Source: Bin5 sp965221345
GTDB taxonomy: Bacteria > Chloroflexota > Anaerolineae > Caldilineales > Caldilineaceae
Assembly: GCA_965221345.1 (NCBI GenBank)
Contig: CBDCSD010000002.1
Coordinates: 2,108,001 to 2,172,000, forward strand
Length of the DNA: 64,000 bases
Direction of reading: 5' to 3'
In this document: positions 23,468-32,213 of the stretch, piece after piece
Numbering within the stretch: the stretch's first letter is position 1
Layout of the letters: each line of letters begins with the position of its first letter
The notes under the pieces: model-generated
The model's input: the letters and a program-made list of their open reading frames with translations, nothing else
What the model was told of the DNA's origin: nothing
Database searches by the model: none
Made by a program: the position numbers and the translations under genes

Positions 23468-25945
23468 ATGAGCGACGAAACGCAAGATTTTCTGCGCGGC
23501 GTCATCGAGCGCATCACCTTTCATAACGAAGAAAACGGCTATACCGTCGCCAAGCTGGCGGTGGAGCGGTCCACCCCACATCTGCCCCACTGGCAAAAGG
23601 AGGCGCCGATCGTGGGCACCATGGTCGGCGTCAATGTTGGGGAGGCCGTGGAACTGCGCGGCCAGTGGGAGGTGCATCCTCAGTATGGCAAACAGTTTAC
23701 CGTAACCCGGATGCGTTCGGCACTGCCCGCGACCATAGCCGGCATCGAGAAGTATCTGGGCAGTGGCCTGATCAAGGGCGTAGGCCCGGTGACCGCCAAG
23801 CGCGTCGTCGCCCATTTTGGCGCGGAGACGCTCGAAATTATTGACAACCATCCGCAGCGGCTGTCCGAAGTGAGCGGCGTCGGCCAGAAAAGAGTGTCGA
23901 TGGTCATCGCCGCCTGGATCGAACAGAAAGCGGTCAAGGAGGTGATGATCTTCCTGCAGGGCCACGGTGTCAGCGCCGGCCTGGCGGCAAAGATCTACAA
24001 ACGTTACGGCGACGGCGCTATTGAAACTGTCCAGCGGAATCCCTATCGGCTCTCTGAGGATATCTATGGCATTGGCTTCCTGACGGCAGACAGGATCGCG
24101 CAAGCCCAGGGGATCGCTGAAGACGCGCCCCAGCGCATCGCCGCCGGTGTCGAGTTTACGCTTAACCGGGCCAGGGAAGAGGGCCATGTCTTCCTGCCAA
24201 GCGCGGAGCTTATCGAGCAGGCCGACCAGCTCCTGAATGTGGGGAAAGAGAAGACCGCGGCTGGGTTGCTGCACCTGAAGGCGTCAGACCGGATAAAGCT
24301 GGCGCCCGGGCCGGGCGAGGAGGCTGAATCGCTGCACTGGGCGGTGGCGGACATATACGAGCCGTCTGGCGCGCAGCCTTTGCTTCAGATGCGGGAAAAC
24401 AGCGGCGCCGATGAAAGGCCGTCCGCAGAGCAGATCGAGAGTCTGTTGCAGGGCGCGCAGGCGGTTTATCTGACGCCAATGTATTACGCCGAAGTGGGCG
24501 TCAGCAACCGGTTGGGTCGGCTGATGCAAGATCGCACGCCTGCGCCGCTTGCTGCACATCACGGCTCCGGCCTGCCGGACTCTTTCCACGGGCTGGACTG
24601 GGAACGGAAATTCGCCCAACTCGAAGAGCGAGCAAGTAATCAGCATGGCGCTCCGCGTCTGGTATCGCGCCAGCGCGAGGCTGTGCAAGCGGCGCTGACC
24701 AACCGGCTGACCGTGCTGACCGGTGGCCCCGGCACCGGCAAGACGACCGTTGTCCGCACGATCATTGAGCTGTGCGAGGAGGCGGGCGCGCAAGCGATTC
24801 TGGCCGCGCCGACCGGTCGTGCCGCCAAGCGCCTCACCGAGGCGACAGGCCGGTCGGCGAAGACGGTCCACAGACTGCTGCAGTTCCAGCCGGCAGCGGG
24901 CATGTCCTTCAAACGCAATGAGGAGCATCCGCTCTCCGGCGACCTGCTGATCGTGGACGAGTCCTCTATGCTGGACCTGATTCTGATGAACCATCTGCTC
25001 AAGGCAATCCCCGCGGGGATGTCTCTGCTGTTGGTGGGCGACGTGGACCAGCTGCCTAGCGTGGGCGCCGGCAATGTGCTGAAGGATGTGATTGCGGCCA
25101 TAGAAGGCGTGGGTGACGAGGCCCTGCACACGCCGGGGGCTGGATCTTGGGACCGCGCTGCGGTGGTGCGGCTGGAGACGATTTTCCGGCAGGCGGCCGG
25201 GAGCAATATCATCGAGAATGCCCACCGTATCAACCGCGGCCAGATGCCGATTCTGTCGCGGACGTCCAGCGAAGAGAGGGTCGAGGCCAATGACTTCTTC
25301 CTTTTCCGCACCGAAGAGCCTGAACGCGCCGCCCAGTTGTGCGTGGAACTGGTCCAGGAGCGTATCCCGCGCCGCTTTGCCATTCCGCCCCAGGACATTC
25401 AGGTTCTCAGCCCGATGCACCGCGGCGCGGCCGGGGTGACGTCACTCAATGAGATCCTCCAGCAGGCTCTCAACCCGCCTCAACCGGACAGCATCGAGCG
25501 CATCCTGGGTGGCCGCATCTACCGGAACGGGGACCGGGTGATGCAGGTGCGTAATAACTATGACAAAGATGTGTTCAATGGCGATATGGGCTATATTAAA
25601 GAAGTAGATCTGATAGACCAGCGGGTAACGGTCGAGATCGATGGGCGCACGGTTGGTTACGATTTCCAGGAACTGGACGAACTGGTCCATGCCTACGCTA
25701 TCAGCGTACACAAGAGCCAGGGCAGTGAATTCCCGGCAGTCGTTATTCCCGTGCTCACAAGCCATTACATGCTGCTTCAACGTAATCTTCTATACACGGC
25801 TGTCACTCGCGCCAAGAGGCTGGTCGTGTTGGTAGGACAACCGAAAGCAATTGGCATGGCCGTCGGCAACGACAAGGTGGCCCTGCGTTACAGTGGGCTA
25901 ACCGAGCGGCTGCGGCGTGCGACAGCAAGGGAGATCTTCTTATGA
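23468..25945 (+). CDS. recD2: ATP-dependent RecD2 helicase
   Basis: 825 aa SF1B 5'-3' DNA helicase without RecBC. The OB-like N-terminal domain (FHNEENGYTVAKL...VGVNVGEAVELRGQW) is followed by tandem HhH regions (YLGSGLIKGVGPVTAKR, SEVSGVGQKR). Walker A GGPGTGKTT is near residue 419, DESSMLD (motif II) near 499, VGDVDQLPSVG near 522 and the SH3-containing C-terminal motif VHKSQGSEFP near 745. The ATG at 23468 is used because family homology begins there; the open frame extends to 23372. It overlaps the isomerase gene by ATGA. Confidence 0.92.
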   Translation: MSDETQDFLRGVIERITFHNEENGYTVAKLAVERSTPHLPHWQKEAPIVGTMVGVNVGEAVELRGQWEVHPQYGKQFTVTRMRSALPATIAGIEKYLGSGLIKGVGPVTAKRVVAHFGAETLEIIDNHPQRLSEVSGVGQKRVSMVIAAWIEQKAVKEVMIFLQGHGVSAGLAAKIYKRYGDGAIETVQRNPYRLSEDIYGIGFLTADRIAQAQGIAEDAPQRIAAGVEFTLNRAREEGHVFLPSAELIEQADQLLNVGKEKTAAGLLHLKASDRIKLAPGPGEEAESLHWAVADIYEPSGAQPLLQMRENSGADERPSAEQIESLLQGAQAVYLTPMYYAEVGVSNRLGRLMQDRTPAPLAAHHGSGLPDSFHGLDWERKFAQLEERASNQHGAPRLVSRQREAVQAALTNRLTVLTGGPGTGKTTVVRTIIELCEEAGAQAILAAPTGRAAKRLTEATGRSAKTVHRLLQFQPAAGMSFKRNEEHPLSGDLLIVDESSMLDLILMNHLLKAIPAGMSLLLVGDVDQLPSVGAGNVLKDVIAAIEGVGDEALHTPGAGSWDRAAVVRLETIFRQAAGSNIIENAHRINRGQMPILSRTSSEERVEANDFFLFRTEEPERAAQLCVELVQERIPRRFAIPPQDIQVLSPMHRGAAGVTSLNEILQQALNPPQPDSIERILGGRIYRNGDRVMQVRNNYDKDVFNGDMGYIKEVDLIDQRVTVEIDGRTVGYDFQELDELVHAYAISVHKSQGSEFPAVVIPVLTSHYMLLQRNLLYTAVTRAKRLVVLVGQPKAIGMAVGNDKVALRYSGLTERLRRATAREIFL

Positions 25946-26724
25946 CCAACAATGCAAAACCATCCATCGCCGTACAACTCTACAGCCTGCGTCACCTTTC
26001 GGACAGCTTTACCGAGATCGCGGCCACCGCCGCCGCGGCCGGGTATGAAGCGGTGGAGCTGATCCCTTTGACCGACCATTCGGGAGCAGAAGCGAAAGCG
26101 ATTTTGGATGAGCACGGCTTGCAGCCGGTGTCGGCCCACGTACCTTTTCAGGACCTGACCGAAGATTTTGCCGGCGCCATCGCCTTTCACCGCGCGGTCG
26201 GGAACGACAGTCTTATTCTTCCCGGCCCCCGTCCCGATATGCGGCAGGCCGCAAATGCAGAAGCGTGGCGCGCCTTCGGGCAGACGCTAAATGAGCTGGG
26301 GCGGCGCTGCCGGGCCGAAGGGATGCGCTTGGGCTACCATAACCATGGCTTTGAGATGGAGGAATTCGACGGCGCGCGGGCGATTGACTGGCTGCTGGCG
26401 AACGCCGAGGCGGAGAATCTGTTCTGGGAGCCGGATCTGGCCTGGATAGCCGATGGCGGCGCCCGCCCCTTGGAACTGGTGCAGAAGTACGCCGGACGCT
26501 GTCCCTGCATCCATGCCAAAGACCTGGCGCCGGCCGGAGAAAACGAGGATCAGATGGGCCTGGCTGATGTGGGCTACGGGACGTTGGACTGGGATGCGCT
26601 GTTGCCGGCCTGCCGCGCCGCCGGCGCCGAGTATTACATCGTTGAACACGATCTGCCCAAAGATCCCGTCGCCAGCATCCGCCGCAGTCGCGAGTTCCTG
26701 GCAAGCCGGTCCGGGCTGATGTGA
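25942..26724 (+). CDS. sugar phosphate isomerase/epimerase (TIM barrel)
   Basis: 260 aa, AP_endonuc_2/xylose-isomerase-like barrel. Motifs: IAVQLYSLRH at the first strand, GYEAVELIPL, LQPVSAHVPF, LGYHNHGFEMEEF (metal ligands His/Glu), EPDLAWIADGG, CIHAKDLAP and YYIVEHDLP (late metal ligand Glu). This is the layout of myo-inositol/sugar isomerases. It is coupled to recD2 by a 4-bp overlap, a pairing with no obvious functional logic. Confidence 0.87.
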   Translation: MTNNAKPSIAVQLYSLRHLSDSFTEIAATAAAAGYEAVELIPLTDHSGAEAKAILDEHGLQPVSAHVPFQDLTEDFAGAIAFHRAVGNDSLILPGPRPDMRQAANAEAWRAFGQTLNELGRRCRAEGMRLGYHNHGFEMEEFDGARAIDWLLANAEAENLFWEPDLAWIADGGARPLELVQKYAGRCPCIHAKDLAPAGENEDQMGLADVGYGTLDWDALLPACRAAGAEYYIVEHDLPKDPVASIRRSREFLASRSGLM

Positions 26725-26873
26725 GATTGGGTTCAAGATCTGCTCTGCCCGGCACAGTGCAGAACAAGGCTGATTTCCACCGCCTCTGCCTTAGCAATCG
26801 GCCTGACACGTCCCGGCGCCAGACAGGAATCAGTTCAGAATGAGAATTCTGAGAAGCGTATTCGGAGAGAACC

Positions 26874-27290
26874 TTGGCAAATTCGGCGATGTTTGAAGGG
26901 CTTGTATTCGATGAACGTCGAGTCGCGGCGCAAGTGCGGCATGTGGGTGAACGCGCCTGCTATGTCGTCGACGAGGATGGATTCTTGCGTCACATCGACG
27001 CCGCCCAGGTCGACAAACAGGTGCTCGATTTCCTCATGGGCCAAGTGGACCAGCATCGAGACCTGGCCGTGAGCGGCATGATGGATCTGATGGGCAAAGA
27101 CGACATCTTTACAAAGGCCGCGGTGGAATCATCTATCGACAACATCGATCAAGCCGTTGGACAGGCGATCCCCGAGCAGTCGCGTCAATGGCTCGGCATG
27201 ATGGGCTTCCGCGTCATCATCAACGACCAGGGCGAGGTTGTGGACATCGAAATGCCTGCGGGTGAAATCGAAGAGGGCGACGAATACTGA
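26874..27290 (+). CDS. conserved-looking hypothetical protein
   Basis: 138 aa from a TTG start preceded by GGAGAGAA. It has a small beta-rich N-terminal part (MFEGLVFDERRVAAQVRHVG, ACYVVDEDGFLRHIDA) and a helical middle. A short C-terminal strand pair GFRVIINDQGEVVDIEM and an acidic tail follow. No membrane segment. Family unknown to me. A convergent hairpin follows. Confidence 0.65.
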   Translation: MANSAMFEGLVFDERRVAAQVRHVGERACYVVDEDGFLRHIDAAQVDKQVLDFLMGQVDQHRDLAVSGMMDLMGKDDIFTKAAVESSIDNIDQAVGQAIPEQSRQWLGMMGFRVIINDQGEVVDIEMPAGEIEEGDEY

Positions 27291-27296
27291 TTCGGG

Positions 27297-27339
27297 GCCG
27301 GCGAGAAGAGAGAACAGGATTCCCTCCCCTCTCGCCGGC
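27297..27339. terminator. bidirectional hairpin between convergent genes
   Basis: GCCGGCGAGA/TCTCGCCGGC (10-bp stem, 23-nt loop) in the 55-bp gap between two genes that converge. It would serve both strands; no strong T-run on either side. Confidence 0.55.
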
Positions 27340-27345
27340 ATTCGT

Positions 27346-29256
27346 TCACTTCGCAAGATGCCAGTCGGGATCGGTCAGCGCCTCGTAGACAACGCCGCCT
27401 TCCACATTGCGGGGCATCGGTATCCCCAGCATGTAGCATAAGGTTGGCGCGACGTCGACCGCCCGCACCTGTCCCTGCAGCGCCAGCCCTTCCTTGACGC
27501 CCGGACCGGCCAGGACAAAGGTGCAATGCTGCCCGGCTATGCCGAAACTGACCGAGGGCAGCTGTTTGCCGTGTGCGCCGTCGAATTCCGGCCGCAGCGC
27601 GTAGACTACGTCTCCAACCGTGTCGCCCAAGAGGTTGACCATCTCCGCGTCCTCCCGCGTCAGGGCCAGCGCAAAGGGATGGCGGCCGGTGGCGGGGTCC
27701 TTGTAAGCGTGGAGCGCGGCGATTATCTCCAGTTGGGTCTCCTTATAATCGGCCGGAGACACAATTCCGGTTGGCTCGCGTCCCTCCAGATTGATGAACA
27801 CATGCACCAGGCCAACCGGCGCGGCCCGCGTGCGTGACCAGTCTACCGTCCGCTTGCCTTCGCCGTCCTCTTTATATACCAGGAAACCGGCCTCCTCCAG
27901 CACCTCTTCGATCTCAACAGCCTGGAACTGGTTGGGCGTGCCGCCGTGATCGGAAACGAGACAGATCAGCGTCTCCTCATCGGCAACCTGGGCGACGCGG
28001 CCAATCATATCGTCGATCGAACTGTACGTGCGGATCACGCCGTCCAGACAACGCTGCTGCGTCTCCTCATCGGCGCCGCTGAACTTTTCAGCCTGGCCTA
28101 GGAAGAAGTGGCTGGTATAGTCGGACGCGTGCGTCTCGATGAAGAGCATCGTCCAGTCTTCGCGGCTGGTGGTGAGATAGTCGGCTACGTCGGCTAAGCG
28201 CTCATGATGGAAAGCCAGCAGCTCAAAATAGGTATCGTCGTCCATGATTCCCAAGGCGTCCCTGGCTGGATTCTGCAGGAAGTTACCGACATGGAGGTCT
28301 ATCTCCTCGGCCACCCCGGCCGGTTTCGTGTAGCCGCTGGTCGGCCAGATCTGCGGTACAAACAACTCGAACGCGTCGGCCTCGGCTGTCAGGTTGACCA
28401 GCTTCAAACGCACGTAGCCGCCGATCTCCTCACCGTCAATTTCGAACTGGTCCAGCCACCAGCTGCTCCATTCGCCCATCGCCAGTTCAGCAACCGCGCT
28501 GCCCCCGTCGCGCGACCGGCAGATGGACACGCGGTCGTAGCCGTTGTCCCCGGCCGCGTAAATCAGGCCGTAAAAGGTCTTGGGCGTGCCCTTCTCGCCC
28601 CGCAACATCGGGTCGCGCCCCCGCGCCAGCGGTTGTATCGTCAACTCTACCTCTTTGGCCGGGCGGCTTGAAGGCGGCAGAGCGGTCCAGTTCCGGGCCT
28701 CGTTGATCGTCACCGGATCGACGTCAGAGCCGGTCTGCAGGGCGCTGGGGTCCAGCGTTTCCGGATCGCGCTGGCCGCCAATCGCCCGCCGCTGCCATTT
28801 GCCGGCCACGAACAGGTGATAGCCGGCGATCTGGTGATGATTGGAGACGCCGGGCCCGGTCCCCTCCACCTGAACGCCGCTGGTCACCGTCGGCGGCCAC
28901 GACATTTCCCACTTGACCAGCAGGGGCGTGCCTCCGGCGCGCTCGACGGTGTTCCACAGATATTCCGCTTGCGACAGTTCGGTGTTGATGCCCCAGACCG
29001 TTTCATCGAGCTGAGCGCCCAGTTTGCGGATGTTGAAATCCATCACGCCGTGGTTTCCCGGCCACGCGCCGGTGGAAGTGGCTGTCCAACCCGGTGGCGT
29101 CAAAGTAGGGAAGACGCCGATCATGGGGCGATGCACACCTCGTTCCATCAGCTTGCCAAGATGGGGCATATGGCCCCCGTTTACCATATTTATCACCACT
29201 TCCATGCTGGCGCCGTCCATGCCGATCAGGATTGCGCGCCGTGCCGGGCTTTGCAT
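27346..29256 (-). CDS. alkaline phosphatase superfamily / type I phosphodiesterase
   Basis: 636 aa. The N-terminal metal site reads AILIGMDGASMEVV, and the nucleophile region is FPTLTPPGWTATSTG (Thr within PTLTPP). Next comes WPGNHGVMDF, and later metal ligands are ETHASDYTSHFF and LVSDHGGTPNQF, then GTHGK-like AHGKQLP near the end. A large non-catalytic insert (residues about 150-300) looks beta-rich. AAAGGAG stands 6 bp before the ATG. There is no signal peptide, so a cytoplasmic nucleotide- or phosphonate-type esterase is likely; the substrate is unknown. Confidence 0.85.
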   Translation of the reverse strand: MQSPARRAILIGMDGASMEVVINMVNGGHMPHLGKLMERGVHRPMIGVFPTLTPPGWTATSTGAWPGNHGVMDFNIRKLGAQLDETVWGINTELSQAEYLWNTVERAGGTPLLVKWEMSWPPTVTSGVQVEGTGPGVSNHHQIAGYHLFVAGKWQRRAIGGQRDPETLDPSALQTGSDVDPVTINEARNWTALPPSSRPAKEVELTIQPLARGRDPMLRGEKGTPKTFYGLIYAAGDNGYDRVSICRSRDGGSAVAELAMGEWSSWWLDQFEIDGEEIGGYVRLKLVNLTAEADAFELFVPQIWPTSGYTKPAGVAEEIDLHVGNFLQNPARDALGIMDDDTYFELLAFHHERLADVADYLTTSREDWTMLFIETHASDYTSHFFLGQAEKFSGADEETQQRCLDGVIRTYSSIDDMIGRVAQVADEETLICLVSDHGGTPNQFQAVEIEEVLEEAGFLVYKEDGEGKRTVDWSRTRAAPVGLVHVFINLEGREPTGIVSPADYKETQLEIIAALHAYKDPATGRHPFALALTREDAEMVNLLGDTVGDVVYALRPEFDGAHGKQLPSVSFGIAGQHCTFVLAGPGVKEGLALQGQVRAVDVAPTLCYMLGIPMPRNVEGGVVYEALTDPDWHLAK

Positions 29257-29656
29257 ATCTTTCTCCTTTGACAGGTTGCGTTTGCACTGAATGCCCGCCC
29301 AAACTGTCGGGCCGACGCTGGTCGTCCATGCAAAAGAATAAGGACAAATAGGATAACCTGCAACTGGCCGGATTTCACAAAGCGAACAGCGGGGACTGAG
29401 AATTCATCCCTTCTCTCTTCCCAGGCCATTCAGTTCAAATGCCTGGTTGCACACTGGGCCCCCCCTCGCCCCCAACCTCCATCCCCGACCCCAATTGAGG
29501 CGAGCCAAGGGTTTCCTCACTATCCCCTCTCCCCTAACCCCTGTCCCCTGCAGTTCGCCTGCGCACCCTTCGCCGCTAAGGCGGCTCAGGGCTGGCGGTC
29601 CCTCCTCCACCCATCCTGCATTTCCAACGCCGCGTTCGAGCAGCGTTCACTAAAAA
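29257..29656. other. 400-bp gene-free stretch
   Basis: This lies between the phosphodiesterase start and the small lipoprotein-like ORF. It contains C-rich low-complexity text (CCCCTCTCCCCTAACCCCTG) and no gene, repeat or convincing promoter I can defend. Confidence 0.5.
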
Positions 29657-29962
29657 CTAAAAACTGACTACCAAGAACTGCTGTTCCCGCCTTCGGCCCT
29701 CCCTTGTGCGGGGGGATTCCCCCCGCAACGCCCCCCTCCAAAACCATGCCCCGCCACCGCCCGCTGCCTCGGAACTCCCAGTTCCCCAATCCCCGTCAGC
29801 GCCTCCAGCGACTGAATCTGGATATCCTCGCCTGCCCCCCCCCACCATCCCCAGCGGACTGACCACCATATCTTGCGGCACACACGCCCCGCCCACCAGC
29901 AGCGCCAATATCAGCACCAGCCAGCCCAGCAGCGCCGGCTGTGGATAGTAAGTTATCTTCAT
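29657..29962 (-). CDS. short lipoprotein-like ORF with a G9 tract
   Basis: The N-terminus MKITYYPQPALLGWLVLILA continues LLVGGAC, a lipoprotein signal with lipobox. After about 42 residues the coding strand has nine consecutive G bases (29835-29843, C on plus). As written the frame continues to 101 aa of atypical Gly/Arg/Trp-rich text. With eight G the frame gives EDIQIQSLEALTGIGELGVP, which looks far more protein-like, and ends in the palindromic repeat. Either a phase-variable gene or a decayed one. GGGAG precedes the ATG by 11 bp. Confidence 0.4.
   Translation of the reverse strand: MKITYYPQPALLGWLVLILALLVGGACVPQDMVVSPLGMVGGGRRGYPDSVAGGADGDWGTGSSEAAGGGGAWFWRGALRGESPRTREGRRREQQFLVVSF
29691..29744 (-). 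repeat. dispersed palindromic repeat, copy 3 of 4 (inverted)
   Basis: The minus strand reads GGAGGGGGGCGTTGCGGGGG, then GGAATCCCCCCGCACAAGGG and AGGGCCGAAG, nearly identical to copy 1. It forms the 3' end of the small lipoprotein-like reading frame. The stretch 29963-30257 to its right shows no further gene. Confidence 0.8.
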
Positions 29963-30257
29963 CCTCTTTGCTCCCTGGCCCGGCTTGCCTGCCGGCCGTG
30001 GGGATGGCGTTATCCACCAAATGCCGAACTGCGCGCGAGAAGCCCCAAGTCGCGCACGGGAGTATGGGCAGATCCTTGCCGCGTCAGCGCATCCACAGGT
30101 TTGCAGGCATATTTAGTAGCAAATAGTAGCACGAATTTTGGAAAAACCATGGCCGCTCTGCTCTAAACGCAGGAGAGATGGGCGTCGACACTCGCACACC
30201 TGAGAAGGAGTTATAGCTTTCCAGCCACGGATACTCCGGCAGACCCGGATAAGAATC

Positions 30258-30405
30258 GGTCTATCCCCGCGTGTGTAGGGGAATCAGGTATATATAGAGC
30301 GGATAGGGTGCGCTCAAAGGTCTATTCCCGCGTGTGCGGGGGACCGGTGAAGATGATGGCGCCCAGGGCGGGCACCAGGTCTATCCCCGCGTGTACGGGG
30401 GAACC
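30258..30405 (+). CRISPR. degenerate three-repeat CRISPR-like cluster, type I-E repeat
   Basis: Repeats at 30258-30285, 30319-30345 and 30378-30405, consensus GGTCTATCCCCGCGTGTGCG followed by GGGGAACC (28 bp, inner palindrome CCCCGC/GCGGGG). The two intervening segments are 33 and 32 bp. Each repeat differs: TGTAGGGG-AATC in the first, TTCCCG and a missing A in the second. No cas1, cas2 or cascade gene is in the window. Two more single units lie at 31360 and 32058. The segments after repeats 2 and 3 also read as continuous protein text, so this may not be a true spacer array. Confidence 0.6.
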
Positions 30406-30534
30406 CCGGCCGCGCTCTGCCAGAAATGCACAACACGCACGACGGGCCGAAACGGGCGGCCACCCTCAAGCACAACGCGCTGCGCAAGGCCGGGCAGCTA
30501 GAGCTCGTCTGAAGGAGAGGCGTCTTACGCCGTG

Positions 30535-31140
30535 TCATTCAATTGAAAGCAGCTCTCCAATCTCTTCGAGTGCTTCCGGATCACAATCCATGAAGAAGGC
30601 CTCAAAGTCCTTGGCAATGGCTATAAAAAAGGACATAACCTCCATAAAGGTTGCGTTTTCCAGGTCTCGAAATGGCTCAAGCAGGTCCATGTAACAGGTG
30701 AGTTCTGACTGAGTCTCTTCGTAGGAAGGGTCAGGCGTAACGATTCGACTATGTGCATCGTAGAATCCGAATCCCGTGTCCAGCAGGCCGAACAGAGTAG
30801 AGAAAATTTTGTCGACATCATCGGATTCAAGGGCCGCCTCCCACTCCGGAACGAGAAGCGAGATGCGAAGAATCTCCTCATCGAACCAACGCCTATATTG
30901 AGCCTCGGTCATTTCAACAACGCCCTCAGATGGGATCTCGGGTGGCTCGTCGGACAAGGCGAGCAATTTAGCGACTTGGCGTTCCAGTGCCTCGATGCGT
31001 TCTTCCTGCGCCTCCACCTTTTCCAGGCGGACGAGTATATCTTTCACCTGCTCTTCCAAAGGCAGCGCATCGGCGGCGACGACAGGAACCGCTGCGCACA
31101 GAACAACGAGGATAGCCGTAATAATCCAGTACTTTCTCAT
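30535..31140 (-). CDS. secreted coiled-coil protein, unknown
   Basis: 201 aa with a cleavable signal peptide (MRKYWIITAILVVLCAAVPV then VAA/DA). A heptad-type helix follows (residues about 28-65: EEQVKDILVRLEKVEAQEER, IEALERQVAKLLAL), then an acidic helical domain. GGAGACG lies before the ATG. Two other short signal-peptide genes nearby (31273 and 31590) share this secreted, coiled-coil style, so they may be a local family. Function unknown. Confidence 0.7.
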   Translation of the reverse strand: MRKYWIITAILVVLCAAVPVVAADALPLEEQVKDILVRLEKVEAQEERIEALERQVAKLLALSDEPPEIPSEGVVEMTEAQYRRWFDEEILRISLLVPEWEAALESDDVDKIFSTLFGLLDTGFGFYDAHSRIVTPDPSYEETQSELTCYMDLLEPFRDLENATFMEVMSFFIAIAKDFEAFFMDCDPEALEEIGELLSIE

Positions 31141-31272
31141 CGATCGTCTCCAATTGCAGGCTAAGGCGATTGCATGGGGTTTGAAGGGATTGAAGCATTG
31201 TCTACAAGTCCGCCGGGCCTGTCAATCGTCAAGAATATGAAGGCCTGGCACATCACCAGACGAGGACTACCC

Positions 31273-31522
31273 ATGAAACGCGCACGCATCACCATCGCAC
31301 TGCTGGCAGTACTGGCCCCCGCCGCACTCTTCGCACAGGGCGAATTGACACCCGAAGGCGGCCTATCTCCGCGTGTGAGGGGGAACCCTGGTTGCCGGCG
31401 GCGGCGGGCCGGACCAGAAGCTCCACGACATGTTCGTCGAAGTCGGCGAAGAAATCCTCCAGTACCTGGACGACCTTGCCACCTCGCTCCGCAAAGGGAT
31501 CGCCCAGATCGAAAGCGAATGA
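31273..31522 (+). pseudogene. small secreted-protein gene interrupted by one CRISPR-like repeat
   Basis: ATG 31273 starts MKRARITIALLAVLAPAALF, a signal peptide ending before QGELTPEG. The repeat unit at 31360-31387 then shifts the frame by one. If exactly these 28 bp are removed, the text continues LVAGGGGPDQKLHDMFVEVG and ends EILQYLDDLATSLRKGIAQI then ESE with TGA at 31520-31522, giving a 73-aa protein. As written the frame instead continues GLSPRVRGNP and a basic, unlikely sequence. Confidence 0.7.
31360..31387 (+). repeat. solitary CRISPR-like repeat inside a gene
   Basis: GGCCTATCTCCGCGTGTGAG followed by GGGGAACC, 28 bp, differing from the cluster consensus at three or so positions. 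No second repeat lies within one spacer length on either side. No target duplication is evident: codons GAA GGC before it join CTG GTT after it cleanly. Confidence 0.75.
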
Positions 31523-31589
31523 CCACGCTTGCACTAGCCGCCGCCTGCCATTATGCTTGCGATCCCACACCCACAACAGGGACACAGCC

Positions 31590-32048
31590 ATGAAACGCAG
31601 ATTTTCACACATCGTAATTCTCGTCGCCTTCCTCCTCGCAACACTCGCCGGCATCGCCATCGCCCAGGACGAAGAACTCACCCTCGAAAGTCTGTCCGTT
31701 TTGATCAAAGCACTTACCACCCGCGTCGATGCCATCGAAGCCATCTTGACCGGCCCTGGCGCAATCGAGCTCAAGGACGGCTCCTGCCAGATTGCAGCTG
31801 ACGGCGGGCTGCAAAACGAAGCCTTCCTCACCTACAAAGACACCTGGTCGGAATGGCCGTCGATGGAACAGATGAGAGTGTCTTCTATCGCCGTACTCGA
31901 ATCCGGCTCCCTCGGCATCACCTACGAATACTCCTTCACCAATCGACAGGTCATGGAAACATGGGATGGCTGCGAATTCCTAAGCGCCAGCAAATGGTGG
32001 GAGGTCGACTGGGAAGGCAATAAGACCTTCCCACTAGAACAGGAGTGA
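31590..32048 (+). CDS. secreted protein, unknown
   Basis: 152 aa with signal peptide MKRRFSHIVILVAFLLATLA ending near AIAQ. A helical segment (LESLSVLIKALTTRVDAIEAI) follows, then a small beta-rich domain with two cysteines (DGSCQIA and DGCEFL), plausibly disulfide-linked. Related in style to the interrupted gene at 31273 (same MKR start, AQ cleavage site). Ends 9 bp before another CRISPR-like repeat. Function unknown. Confidence 0.7.
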   Translation: MKRRFSHIVILVAFLLATLAGIAIAQDEELTLESLSVLIKALTTRVDAIEAILTGPGAIELKDGSCQIAADGGLQNEAFLTYKDTWSEWPSMEQMRVSSIAVLESGSLGITYEYSFTNRQVMETWDGCEFLSASKWWEVDWEGNKTFPLEQE

Positions 32049-32057
32049 AACAAATCA

Positions 32058-32085
32058 GGTCTATCCCCGCTTCTGCGGGGGAACC
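32058..32085 (+). repeat. solitary CRISPR-like repeat
   Basis: GGTCTATCCCCGCTTCTGCG followed by GGGGAACC, the second lone unit of the type I-E-like repeat. It is placed 9 bp after the stop of the secreted-protein gene and 128 bp before the helicase gene. Inner palindrome CCCCGC/GCGGGG intact. Confidence 0.75.
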
Positions 32086-32213
32086 TCCACCCCCATTTCA
32101 CTGGCAAAATCAGCGCTCTTGTGCGACACTTGCCTGCAAAACCCGAGGCGGCCATCCGCAAACAGGCGCCAACCACAATGACGGCGCCTGCCAACAGAGG
32201 AACAATACCCCCG

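Noticed and set aside
24284..25420. Antisense 378-codon frame in recD2
   Set aside because: No domain, and recD2 motifs are complete on the other strand.
30308..30694. A 128-codon plus-strand frame across the CRISPR-like repeats
   Set aside because: The text RSIPACTGEP is the usual false translation of such repeats. The rest is basic low-complexity sequence.
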